Positions 1-9,468 of a DNA stretch of 64,000 bases are shown piece after piece. This DNA comes from Nevskiaceae bacterium (GTDB lineage: Bacteria; Pseudomonadota; Gammaproteobacteria; Steroidobacterales; Steroidobacteraceae). The position numbers were made by a program, and so were the translations under genes. The notes below the pieces were generated by a model, which saw nothing but the letters and a program-made list of their open reading frames with translations, was not told the DNA's origin and did no database searches. The DNA is taken from assembly GCA_024234075.1 (NCBI GenBank), contig JACKOV010000005.1, positions 62,001-126,000 on the forward strand, written 5' to 3'. Each line of letters starts with the position of its first letter. Positions within the stretch are counted from its first letter, which is position 1.

Positions 1-2
1 TT

Positions 3-641
3 TATAGCAATAAGAGGACAGGTGCATTCTCCTTTCGCAGCGTCGGGATCTCGGCGGCAGGGCGCACGAAAATACTGAGGCGAAACTACCGCAACACGAA
101 TGATATTCTCGCTTGTGCGCGCACATTCGCGGAGAAGCTGCTGACGCCAGTGGATGCGGTCGAAGATGGAGTTCCCCTGCTATATCCAGAGACAGGTGGT
201 CGAAGTGGTGTGCGTCCCCGGTACATGGAGCTTGCATCCGTCAAGCAGGAAGCGCGCCAAATCGGTCGGGAAATATTGGCCCAGCACGAAGCCGGCGTGG
301 CCTGGAACCAGATTGGGGTGTTCTATACGGCACCGTTCGTGGCTGAGGAGATTGCGCTGGTGCTGGAGACATTGAAGGTGCCGTTTGACTGGCTCAGGGA
401 TGCAGCATCCAAGACCCTGAATCCCACACGCCCAAGCGTGAAGCTCATGACGCCGCATAGCAGCAAGGGGCTGCAATACAAGGTAGCTATCATTGGTGGT
501 TTGGGTTTCTGGCCGTACAAATCGGAAGTCGATGAAGCAAGACTGTTGTATGTGGCAATGACCCGAGCAACACATGAACTTGTGATCACAAGCAGCAAGT
601 CGAGCATATTCAGTGAGCGGATGCGCAGATTGTGTGCGTAG
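3..641 (+). CDS. UvrD/Rep-like superfamily 1 DNA helicase, C-terminal part (cut by window edge)
   Basis: The reading frame is open from the left edge, so only the 3' end (about 212 codons) is visible; the GTG at 150 is an internal codon, not a start. Visible SF1 motifs are an LRRNYRNTNDIL segment near nt 78-113 (motif IV region), MTPHSSKGLQYK (motif V) and ARLLYVAMTRAT (motif VI) just before the C-terminus. These belong to the second RecA-like domain, which moves single-stranded DNA using ATP. No fused nuclease domain follows motif VI; the protein ends about 24 residues later. Whether the missing N-terminal part carries a NERD or other domain cannot be seen. Family assignment is secure; the exact member (UvrD, Rep or a phage/defence type) is not. 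Confidence 0.88.
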   Translation, partial: YSNKRTGAFSFRSVGISAAGRTKILRRNYRNTNDILACARTFAEKLLTPVDAVEDGVPLLYPETGGRSGVRPRYMELASVKQEARQIGREILAQHEAGVAWNQIGVFYTAPFVAEEIALVLETLKVPFDWLRDAASKTLNPTRPSVKLMTPHSSKGLQYKVAIIGGLGFWPYKSEVDEARLLYVAMTRATHELVITSSKSSIFSERMRRLCA

Positions 642-690
642 CAGTCGGCGCCATATGATGCAGAAAAGCGAGCATCAGGAAGAACAGGTA

Positions 691-1062
691 TTGCGAAAGA
701 CAGTCTTGGTTCTTCTGCTGGCTGGCGCTACGACCAGCCTCGATGCCCACCACTCCCGTGGCCACTTCGACCGCACCCGCAGCGTCGAGATGAAGGCCGT
801 CATCACCAAGGTAGGCTGGGTCAACCCGCATGTATTCCTGCTTGGAAAGGTCCGCGCTCCCGACGGATCCATGCAGGACTGGACTATCGAATGCCACACC
901 ATCAATGGCCAGATGCGCCGCGGATGGACGAAGCGCACCGTGAAGGTGGGTGATGTGCTGATGCTCAGCATTCACCCGCATCGGGATGCGCGCCGGCTCC
1001 GGTCTTCCCGGGGCGGTTCAATCTGCTTCCGGAATTTCGTTAAATTGAGCAGCGCCGGTTAG
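691..1062 (+). CDS. Small exported DUF6152-like protein
   Basis: Begins with a signal-peptide-like stretch (RKTVLVLLLAGATTSLDAHHS), then the pattern I associate with DUF6152: HHS at the mature N-terminus, ITKVGWVNPHVFL, a W near mid-protein and NGQMRRGWTKRTVKVGD. Function is unknown; family members are small periplasmic proteins. I chose TTG at 691 because AGGAAG lies about 9 bases upstream and the signal peptide starts there; ATG codons at 655 and 658 are in frame but lack a ribosome site. After IHPHRD the sequence stops resembling the family and becomes Arg/Ser rich, so the last 30 residues may be out of frame or replaced. Clear on family, unsure on start and 3' end. Confidence 0.6.
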   Translation: MRKTVLVLLLAGATTSLDAHHSRGHFDRTRSVEMKAVITKVGWVNPHVFLLGKVRAPDGSMQDWTIECHTINGQMRRGWTKRTVKVGDVLMLSIHPHRDARRLRSSRGGSICFRNFVKLSSAG

Positions 1063-1282
1063 TTGCGAGCGCCGGGAGCAATTTAGTGGGAGTGAGGGGC
1101 GCTCTCGGCATTGTGTCCCGCTGCACCCGCAGTTGCAGCGGTAGGATTCTGGGAAGAAGTGGTCGAAACTCGAGCGGGTTTTCGACGGAGGTCTCGGGCT
1201 CGCCATAAGGCCCGATGGGCCAAGTACGCTACGCTGCAGGGGCGCTTTGAACCTCCTGCCCACCGCCCACCCCGTCGGACGT

Positions 1283-1834
1283 TCACCTCTGCGGTGGCGT
1301 CACACCGTCTCGGTTGATCGCGGTGTCCAGGTCGATCATCCGCCAGGCCTCGGGCAGCGACGACTGTTCACACCAGCGCATCCTGATGACCTCTCCCGAC
1401 GCGAGCGTGCGACGGAAGTTCCGATCGGAGAGCACCTCCCAGTCTGTTCCATAACCAATCATGTCGCCCGTGCCGATCACGGCGCAGTGATCGGTGACCC
1501 GGTAGCGACCGCCGCCAAGCGAAACGATGGCGTCAAAGCTGCAGTCCTCGCGTGCCGAGTTGAGCCCCCTTGCGTGGAGCAGTGCCAGTGTCGCGTTCGA
1601 CGCTTCACCGCATTCGGTGTCGCTCGAAACGTAGAACCCGCGCCGCAGCGGCAGGTCCACGGCGCGTCCATCGTCCTCCGCCTGCCTGGTCCCCGCGGAT
1701 TCGCTTCCTGGCACCGGGTGCGGCTCTGCGCGATCGCTGCACGCCGCCACAGCGAGCAGCCCGCACATTACGACGACCCGGACCTGCGTCGCCGCACGGT
1801 CTGCCCGCCCCCGGCTGCTATTCTGTGGCCGCAT
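1283..1834 (-). CDS. Putative lipoprotein of unknown function
   Basis: 183 codons. An Arg-rich n-region, a hydrophobic core and the lipobox LLAVAAC (Cys at residue 32) indicate a lipoprotein anchored in the envelope. The rest is soluble, with four further cysteines (in SDTECGE, REDCS, TDHCAV and RWCEQ) that could form disulfides. I do not recognise a family. The start codon overlaps the stop codon of the upstream membrane-protein gene by one base (TGATG), so the two are probably translationally coupled and may work together in the envelope. A later ATG at 1768 also precedes the lipobox. Confidence 0.6.
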   Translation of the reverse strand: MRPQNSSRGRADRAATQVRVVVMCGLLAVAACSDRAEPHPVPGSESAGTRQAEDDGRAVDLPLRRGFYVSSDTECGEASNATLALLHARGLNSAREDCSFDAIVSLGGGRYRVTDHCAVIGTGDMIGYGTDWEVLSDRNFRRTLASGEVIRMRWCEQSSLPEAWRMIDLDTAINRDGVTPPQR

Positions 1835-2574
1835 CAGGCGCGCGGGTCCAACGTCCGGCCGATCTCCGTGGCCAGTGCGCGGGCCGTCACGTCGTCGAGG
1901 CCGGCGGCCACCAGCCGGACCCTGCCGCCGCTCTCGACCTCGACGCGATAGGCTACGGCGGCCAGCTTCCTGCGCGCCGCGAGCCCGAGGACCTCGCCCG
2001 TTGGAATGCCGCGATTCGCGTCATAAACGATCTCGATGTTGCCGCCGAACTTGTTCCGGATGGCGAGATGATGGGTATCCTCCCGGCGGAGCAGGTCGCC
2101 GTCGATCTCGATGCCTTCCTTGCTGAGCCGGAAGCTGTGTGACTGGCTGGCCGCCTTCCCTCGCTGGTCCAGGAGCAGCAGGGCTGCGGCGGCAGCGGTG
2201 AAGAGGAAACTCATGATCGCGATGCCGCCGTTGACGGTTCCGAAGGCGAAGATGAGGGCGAACAGTGTCACCGGCCAACTGATCGGTGGCGGCGCCGGGG
2301 TCACGATGAACCGGGTGAACTCGCCCTCGGATTCCTTTCTATATCCGGCTTTGCTGTCGGCGTTCGTTAGCCACCGCCGCCGCGCGAACAGCAGCAGGAC
2401 GATGCCGAGCGCCATCGACGCCACGCCCTGCAGGAGACTGCCCACACGCGGCAGGATGTGGAACAGCGGCACGCCGAGGAAGGCGGGCAGGTACGGCAGC
2501 AGGCCCCTCAGGACGGACGGAAGCAGGTACAGCAAACCCAGGCCGCCGGCGATGACTGCGATGATCCGGTTCAA
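1834..2574 (-). CDS. Inner-membrane protein of unknown function
   Basis: Two hydrophobic pairs are visible: helices near residues 5-25 and 45-65 (LLQGVASMALGIVLLLF), and another pair around PVTLFALIFAFGTVNGG and FLFTAAAAALLLL. A soluble C-terminal domain of about 110 residues follows. This looks like a four-helix membrane protein with a cytoplasmic beta-rich tail, similar in build to bacterial PH-type membrane proteins, but I cannot name the family. The open frame extends to an ATG at 2622; I prefer TTG at 2574 because GGAGGG sits 8 bases upstream and the first membrane helix starts directly after. The gene is coupled to the downstream lipoprotein gene through a one-base overlap. Confidence 0.6.
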   Translation of the reverse strand: MNRIIAVIAGGLGLLYLLPSVLRGLLPYLPAFLGVPLFHILPRVGSLLQGVASMALGIVLLLFARRRWLTNADSKAGYRKESEGEFTRFIVTPAPPPISWPVTLFALIFAFGTVNGGIAIMSFLFTAAAAALLLLDQRGKAASQSHSFRLSKEGIEIDGDLLRREDTHHLAIRNKFGGNIEIVYDANRGIPTGEVLGLAARRKLAAVAYRVEVESGGRVRLVAAGLDDVTARALATEIGRTLDPRA

Positions 2575-2693
2575 TTCTTTCGCCCTCCGGCTGTTTTTGT
2601 GAAAGCGCAACAGGATACACACGGAAGCTGAACCGGTGCTGGACCGCGCAGGATCCGTTTCTGCAGTGGAACGTCACCGCGCGCAGTGGTGTT

Positions 2694-2834
2694 CCGCGCG
2701 GCGCGGCGGCAGATCTTGTCGTAGGCGCGCGTGGCGGCGACGGCGAGCTCGGGATGGGCGCAATCGTGCAGGCTGATGCCCATGGTGATGGTGCGGATGT
2801 CGAGCTTCTCCATCTGCACCATGCGGATGGTCTC
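2694..2834 (-). pseudogene. UPF0210 (DUF711) N-terminal fragment
   Basis: Translating the minus strand here gives ETIRMVQMEKLDIRTITMG, then ISLHDCAHPELAVAATRAYD and KICRRAA. This matches the N-terminal region of UPF0210/DUF711 proteins as I remember them (ETI-M-----DIRTITMGISL-DC--PD). The family is usually about 450 residues, so only roughly a tenth remains; after CRRAAR the similarity stops and an unrelated tail runs to a stop at 2571. It lies directly downstream of, and in a different frame from, the ACT-domain gene that normally partners it. The fragment is a remnant. Confidence 0.7.
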
Positions 2835-2839
2835 GAGAC

Positions 2840-3103
2840 GTCCTCGCGCTGGGCATTGATGCGCAGGCCGAGTTCCTCGCCCTTGTCGTGCAGGCGACGC
2901 TGCAGGGCATCGAATGGCAGCGTCGCCCTGGCGACGTCGACCATCATGATCATGGTGAAGATCTCGCCCATGATGGTCTGAGAGATGTCGACGATGTTGA
3001 CCTGGGCGTCGGCGAGGATGTTCGCCACCGCGGCGATGATGCCGACGCGGTCGCGGCCCAGCACGGTGACGATGATGCGTGAGGAAGGCTCGGCTGCTTG
3101 CAT
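2840..3103 (-). pseudogene. ACT-domain protein (UPF0237-like), 3' end lost
   Basis: The first 88 codons encode an almost complete ACT domain: RIIVTVLGRDRVGIIAAVAN, VNIVDISQTIMGEIFTMIMM and GEELGLRINAQREDV. UPF0237 proteins are about 90 residues and end within a few residues of the QHED-type motif, sensing an unknown ligand or partner. Here the native ending is replaced: the frame runs on for about 165 more codons of low-complexity antisense-like sequence to 2339. The break point at about 2835-2840 joins directly to the UPF0210 remnant in another frame. A folded ACT domain could still be made, so this may be a recent loss. Confidence 0.65.
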
Positions 3104-3174
3104 CCCTGCATTTTGCGATGCGGCGGGTGGCCGCGTCGCCTCCGGCGCCGCGCTGGCCGGTATCAGCCGGAACT

Positions 3175-3660
3175 TCAGCAGATCAGGCCGGCGTTGCGCC
3201 CGTGCGCGACGGCCCGTTCTTCCAGCCAGGCATTGGCGGCCTCGCGACCATGGGTCTTGACACGGCGTTCATAGGCGGGGCGCAAGGCAGCCTTGATGGC
3301 TTCCAGGTCGCACTTGTACCTGCCGGTCGTGAGCGGCCGCGCAGGGGCGGCGGACTGCGTGCTGACACCGGCTTCTTTCCGGACGGGCGCGGTCCCGCGC
3401 GAATTCTTCGCCGCCGGTCCCGGCGCCTCCTGCACCACCTTCTGCTCCGGCGCCTTCCCTCCATGCCCTTGTTCGGCAGCAGCAGGCTGGGCAGGAGCCT
3501 CTCCCTGCTGGATCTCGCGGATGTTCGCGTCCTGCTGGGCCTGCAGGAAGCTGCCCAGGAAGTCCTGGGCGTGTGCGGGCGGGAACAGGCAGAGGCATCC
3601 GACGATCAATGCCATCACCCGCTCGCGTCGCCCCGTATTCGCTATCCCGTGCCTAGCCAC
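3175..3660 (-). CDS. Secreted protein of unknown function
   Basis: Has a signal peptide (VMALIVGCLCLFPPAHAQ, cleavage after AHA), a Gln/Ala/Pro-rich linker of about 80 residues, then a short conserved-looking C-terminal block with Cys at both ends (RYKCDLEAIKAALRPAYERR to AGLIC). The low-complexity middle and the compact tail suggest a periplasmic protein with a disulfide-closed helical domain. I do not recognise the family. The start could be the ATG at 3660 or an inner GTG/ATG at about 3618-3615 that begins right at the signal peptide. It is monocistronic, with no clear partner. Confidence 0.5.
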   Translation of the reverse strand: MARHGIANTGRRERVMALIVGCLCLFPPAHAQDFLGSFLQAQQDANIREIQQGEAPAQPAAAEQGHGGKAPEQKVVQEAPGPAAKNSRGTAPVRKEAGVSTQSAAPARPLTTGRYKCDLEAIKAALRPAYERRVKTHGREAANAWLEERAVAHGRNAGLIC

Positions 3661-3813
3661 ATCCCAACTCTACCACACCAGGACGACGATCGACCGTATC
3701 TCGAACTGCTAGATGAGCGCTGGAGCGAGGTGTGCACGACGCCGGAAGTCGCGTCGCGTTGGGTGGATAGCCTGATGGATCTCGTGCGGCAGGTCCACAC
3801 GTCGCGGCGGTGA
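3661..3813 (+). pseudogene. Possible remnant of a conserved ORF (C-terminal fragment)
   Basis: In one plus-strand frame this stretch reads DDRPYLELLDERWSEVCTTP then EVASRWVDSLMDLVRQVHTSRR before a stop. Its amino-acid composition looks like a real helical protein rather than a shadow. No start codon with a ribosome site precedes it and the upstream frame is antisense to the secreted-protein gene. I think it is a fragment of a larger, decayed gene but cannot name the family. From 3814 to 4002 I see nothing coding. Confidence 0.25.
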
Positions 3814-4002
3814 CCCGCGAGGCTGATGGGGCAGAGAGATGTTGAACCTGCCGGGTTCTGCGGAAGCGGGCCGGTCGTGACCGGATCTTTCCGGCATCCA
3901 TCGCGATCTATCGGCTCCAAGCGAAGTGTTCTGTCGGTCGCCGTGACGGTAGTCGTGGGCAACAACTTCGAGCACTTCAGCAGCTGCGCGGGGCCTCCGT
4001 GG

Positions 4003-4488
4003 TCAGCGTGCGGCAGTTGGCGGCAGATTCTGCGGCGTGAACTGCACATAGGGCGTTGTCACCCTGGCTCCCGGTGGCAGGCCGTCAGGCGCCGGGGATC
4101 CGCTGGGCCCCAGGGATCGCAGGAACAGGTAGATCGAGCGCAGGTCATCATCGGTCATGTCGCGCAGGTTGAACCAGGGCATGGGTGGTCGTTGGGGTGC
4201 GCGCGCGCGAACCATCCACTGTTCTTCGGTCAGCTTCTGGGCAACCAGCCTCAGGTTCGAGGGATATGAAACACCCCAGGGACCCCGGAACCCGACCTCG
4301 CGTCCCGTGAGCCAGCGCTCGCGCGGCACCTTGCCGGCCGACTCGGAGTAGCCCTCGGTGTGGCAGTCGTGACAGCCGCCGATCTGAGCCATGTACTGGC
4401 CGCGGATGACGGAGGAATCCGCCAGCGCCGGCGTGACGTGAGCTATCGACAGCAACAGGACGGTTCCGGCGAATCTTGCGGTGGTCAT
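4003..4488 (-). CDS. Periplasmic monoheme cytochrome c
   Basis: 161 residues with a signal peptide (cleaved near ALA-DSS, residue 23) and one heme-attachment motif CHDCH at residues 39-43. GQYMAQIGGCHDCHTEGY is typical of the class I cytochromes attached to dehydrogenases. A methionine-containing segment (RPPMPWFNLRDMTDDDLRSI) further on probably supplies the axial Met and the terminal helix. It probably carries electrons in the periplasm. I chose the ATG at 4488 because it begins directly at the signal peptide; the longer open frame to 5010 is antisense to the next gene. It is divergent from the LuxR-type regulator at 4595, with about 106 bases between, so that regulator may control it. Confidence 0.82.
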   Translation of the reverse strand: MTTARFAGTVLLLSIAHVTPALADSSVIRGQYMAQIGGCHDCHTEGYSESAGKVPRERWLTGREVGFRGPWGVSYPSNLRLVAQKLTEEQWMVRARAPQRPPMPWFNLRDMTDDDLRSIYLFLRSLGPSGSPAPDGLPPGARVTTPYVQFTPQNLPPTAAR

Positions 4489-4594
4489 GGTTGGCAGTCC
4501 CTTGGGTGGTGCGCGTTGATGGAAGGTCATCTTCCACACCTTCCCGGCGCCGTGCATCACTCCAATGGGCCACGCAGAAGTGGGAGGAGGAGCC

Positions 4595-7312
4595 ATGCCG
4601 GGGCGCCACGGGGCACTGTGGCAGAATCCGCCGATGCTTGACAGGGCCAGCCAGATCAACTTCGCGCATACCAAGATCCAGCCCCCGCGGCTGCAATCCG
4701 GGCTGATCGCCCGCGCAGCACTTGAAGGCAGGCTGCACGCCGCAATGGCTGTCCGGCGGCTCACCCTGCTGCAAGTTCCGGCTGGATGGGGCAAGACATC
4801 CCTGCTGACTCGCGTGCTGTCGCAATTGCCAGCGGGGCGGGGAGCGGCATGGATTGCAGCCGATGAGGATGATGACCTGCAGCGCTTCCTGGCCTGCCTG
4901 TCCAGCGCGCTGGAACCAATGGACCTGGCCTGGCGGGTGTCACCGCGCTCCCTTCCGACACTGGCGCTGGGCGAACGCGGGCTCAGGCAGGTGGCAGACG
5001 AGATCACCAATGCCCTGGCGAGCTACGAGATCGCCCGTGGCGTGATCGTCATCGACGATGCGCATCGCATCCGGGATCCCCGCGTGTTCGAGCTGTTGCG
5101 TCTCCTGCTGGAGAGCATGCCGGTGCCTCACTGGGGTCTGGTGATTGCCACTCGCACGACTCCGGATCTGCCTCTTGCGCGTTGGCGTGCAAGGGACGAA
5201 GTGGCCGAGTTGCGTCTGGACGATCTGCGTTTTGATACGCAGGAGGTTGCGGATCTGCTGGCGGCCAGTGGCGCAGCCCCGCAGGCCGCATCGGAGCTGG
5301 CACAGCGCACGGGCGGCTGGGCGGCAGGGTTGCGGTTGCTGATGAGCGTGGGAGGTGGCAGCACCCGAGCCGTCCTGTTCCGCGAACGGCATGTGTTCGA
5401 GTACCTGGCGGATGAAGTCCTGTCGGCACTGGATCCGCAGGTGCGCGAGTTCCTGCTGCGCTGCTCGGTCCTGCCGGAGCTGACGCCCCGGCGTTGCGCG
5501 CATGTGGCGCAGCAGCCGCGCGCCGCGGTGTTGCTGGAGCGGCTGGAAGCGGACGGGCTGTTCCTCAGCGCGCTGGAGGCTGAGGAGCCCACACTGCGAC
5601 TTCACGACCTGTTCCGCGACTTCCTGGAAGACCGGTTGCAGCGTGACCATCCCGACGAGATCCCGGGCCTTCTGCAACGCGCTGCAGATCATGAGCCGGA
5701 TCTGTCTCGTGCCATAGGCTGGCTGGCGCGTGCCGGCGCCTGGGAGCGGGCGGCGCACGAGCTGGCGGCACGTGCTCCGGCCCTGGTTTCGCTGGGCGGA
5801 GGGCCCACAATCGAGCGGCTGCTGAAGTTGTTTCCCGAGAAGGAGCAGCAACATCGACCGGACCTGAACTATCTGCGGGCATTGTGTGCCTACCAGCAGT
5901 TTGATTTCGAGATCCTCTGTCAGCAGATGCAGCAGGCAGCAGCGGGTTATCTGCGCAAGGGGCAGCATGAAGAGGCTGTCCTCGCGCAGACCTATGCCGC
6001 AGTGGGCATGCGAAACAGCGGCCGGCAGGAGGAAGCTCGCGTGGTCTTCAGCGAGCTGAACGCACAGCCATTGAGTGGTTCTGCCGCTGCGATTGCGGCC
6101 TATTTCTCGGCCTGGGAAGCCTACGCGGACCACCAGCCCCAGGCGGTTGCGCCAGCCTTCTCCCGGGCGCTGGGCTGGCTGGAGCAGATTGATGACCCTC
6201 GCGTGTGGGAGCAGTGTTTCATGCACTGTTTCCTGCTGGGTTGTCCGGGCATGGCGCCGCTGGTTGCGCGCTTCGATGAGTGTGCCATGCAACGGATGCC
6301 CGACACGCCAAGCCTTCTGAGTGGCAGCGTCCTGCATTCCCGTGCAGCTGCGGCATTGGGAGCAGGCGATCTGGGCAAGGCCACGGAGTTTCTGGCAGCT
6401 GCGGACGAGGACGTCAGGTGGCTCGGGCATCCGCGCACGCTGGCCACCGAGAACTACATGCTGCACCTCGCAATTGATGCCTTGCGGGGCGATGGCCGCT
6501 CAGTCGAGCATCATCTGCAGCGCATGCGCACGGACATGAGTGAATCCGGCGATGCCAACCGGCGCACCCATTCCAGCTCCGCGCTTCTGGCGGCTGCCCG
6601 GGCAGTGTGGCTGCTCGCAGACCATGCCCAGTTGCAGCTTCTTGAAAGGCAGATGATGCAGGCCCAGAACTCCTTTGACTGGCGCTATGCAGACGTCGAA
6701 CGGAAGATGGTCCAGGGCATGGTCGCGCTGGATCAGGGGCGCAACGCCGATGCGGTGACCCTGCTGGGCGCCAGTCTCACGGACTCCGTGGACGAGGACA
6801 TTGCATTCTTTCGCAACAGCCAGGCCCGGCTGTTGCTCGCTGCTGTCCACCTAAGATCAGGTGATCTCAGGGCGGCAGAGCAGGTGCTTCGGCCCTGGCT
6901 GCGCAGTGCGCACGAGGGTGGCTTTGTCGGGGGTGCCATGATGGCCGGAAGGCCGATTCTCCAGCAGTTTGTGCAGGCAGACTGGCAGGGGTTGCTTGCC
7001 AGACCGGATCTTGCGTTGATCAGCCATCTCTGCGACATCATGAGCCGATCGCGCTCTGTTCGTGAAGGCACGTCGGCGCGCGCCGGCGGGCTGACGGATC
7101 GGGAATGGCAGGTGCTGGAGCGCATTGCAGCCGGTGACAGCAACAAGCTGATTGCCCGTGCATTGGATCTGAGTCTTTTCACCGTGAAGCGCCACGTTGC
7201 CAACATCTTCGACAAGCTGGCACTGGGATCGCGCACGCAGGCGGCCGTGTGGCTGCGGGAGCAGGGCGGCGCCCAGCGGTTCAAGGGCGCAGCTCCCGCA
7301 GATTCCAGATGA
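4595..7312 (+). CDS. LuxR-family regulator with STAND ATPase (MalT/LAL type)
   Basis: About 905 residues. Near residues 60-70 is a Walker A loop (VPAGWGKTS), and IVIDDAHRI gives the Walker B region of a STAND-type ATPase. A long helical repeat region (TPR-like) of about 450 residues follows. The last 65 residues form a LuxR helix-turn-helix (LTDREWQVLERIAAGDSNKL, then SLFTVKRHVANIFDKLALGSRT). Proteins of this build bind an inducer and ATP, oligomerise and activate promoters. The start at 4595 is supported by GGAGGAGGA just upstream; 4565 and 4634 are in-frame alternatives. The neighbour read in the opposite direction is a cytochrome c gene, a possible target. The inducer is unknown. Confidence 0.88.
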   Translation: MPGRHGALWQNPPMLDRASQINFAHTKIQPPRLQSGLIARAALEGRLHAAMAVRRLTLLQVPAGWGKTSLLTRVLSQLPAGRGAAWIAADEDDDLQRFLACLSSALEPMDLAWRVSPRSLPTLALGERGLRQVADEITNALASYEIARGVIVIDDAHRIRDPRVFELLRLLLESMPVPHWGLVIATRTTPDLPLARWRARDEVAELRLDDLRFDTQEVADLLAASGAAPQAASELAQRTGGWAAGLRLLMSVGGGSTRAVLFRERHVFEYLADEVLSALDPQVREFLLRCSVLPELTPRRCAHVAQQPRAAVLLERLEADGLFLSALEAEEPTLRLHDLFRDFLEDRLQRDHPDEIPGLLQRAADHEPDLSRAIGWLARAGAWERAAHELAARAPALVSLGGGPTIERLLKLFPEKEQQHRPDLNYLRALCAYQQFDFEILCQQMQQAAAGYLRKGQHEEAVLAQTYAAVGMRNSGRQEEARVVFSELNAQPLSGSAAAIAAYFSAWEAYADHQPQAVAPAFSRALGWLEQIDDPRVWEQCFMHCFLLGCPGMAPLVARFDECAMQRMPDTPSLLSGSVLHSRAAAALGAGDLGKATEFLAAADEDVRWLGHPRTLATENYMLHLAIDALRGDGRSVEHHLQRMRTDMSESGDANRRTHSSSALLAAARAVWLLADHAQLQLLERQMMQAQNSFDWRYADVERKMVQGMVALDQGRNADAVTLLGASLTDSVDEDIAFFRNSQARLLLAAVHLRSGDLRAAEQVLRPWLRSAHEGGFVGGAMMAGRPILQQFVQADWQGLLARPDLALISHLCDIMSRSRSVREGTSARAGGLTDREWQVLERIAAGDSNKLIARALDLSLFTVKRHVANIFDKLALGSRTQAAVWLREQGGAQRFKGAAPADSR

Positions 7313-7319
7313 CCTTGAC

Positions 7320-7560
7320 CGCGAACCCGGTCTCGTGGAAGTTGGGCAGTTCGCCATCCAGAAGGGGCACCGCTACGCCACGGTGATCGTCGAGCCGACC
7401 CGCAAGCGCGTACTGTGGATCGGGCGTGGTCGGGGCCGCGAGGACGTTCGGCCGTGCTTCGAGCTGATGGGGCGGGAACGCTGCGCCGGGCTCAATGCGG
7501 CCGTGACGGACATGAACGCTGGCTACGAGCTGAAAGTGCGTCACCACTGCCCCCAGGCGG
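7320..7560 (+). pseudogene. ISL3-family transposase fragment
   Basis: The frame reads VGQFAIQKGHRYATVIVEPT, RKRVLWIGRGRGREDVRPCF, ELMGRERCAGLNAAVTDMNA and YELKVRHHCPQA. The pattern (D/G-F--KKGHRY-T---D---R-VLW, then MDMN-AY---V--HCP-A) is the central DDE region of ISL3-type transposases. Only about 80 of roughly 400 residues remain, with no N-terminal zinc/HTH part or C-terminus. It lies directly in front of the hut operon and marks an old insertion or recombination site. The sequence from 7561 to 7740 holds nothing I can name. Confidence 0.75.
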
Positions 7561-7749
7561 CTCAGTCATGCGCGGGACCGTTGTCCTCGAGCACCTTGAC
7601 CCACTCGCGGGCATAGGCCCCGCCCTGCTGACGCCCGGACCGTGCCATTGTCGGCTGCCGCGCGGCGGGGCGTGGCGGGCCTCGCGATGTCGGGGAGTAG
7701 AGCCGCGGCATCGGGCGTCCGGCACCTGGCCAGCGACATGCGGTATCAT

Positions 7750-7763
7750 CCTGTCTATACAGG
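7750..7763. promoter_or_regulatory. Probable HutC operator in front of hutU
   Basis: CCTGTCTATACAGG is an inverted repeat (CCTGT-N4-ACAGG) containing the GT-N-TA-N-AC core typical of GntR/HutC-subfamily operators. It lies 35 bases before the hutU start codon and is the only such site I noticed near the operon, whose last gene encodes a HutC-type repressor. Inferred: HutC binds here and blocks the whole hutUIGHC transcript, including its own gene, until urocanate accumulates. Binding is not shown by sequence alone. Confidence 0.6.
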
Positions 7764-7797
7764 TTGGCCAGTGCCCGGCCGGCCAAGGGAGAGACGC

Positions 7798-9464
<1,667 letters not shown>

Positions 9465-9468
<4 letters not shown>

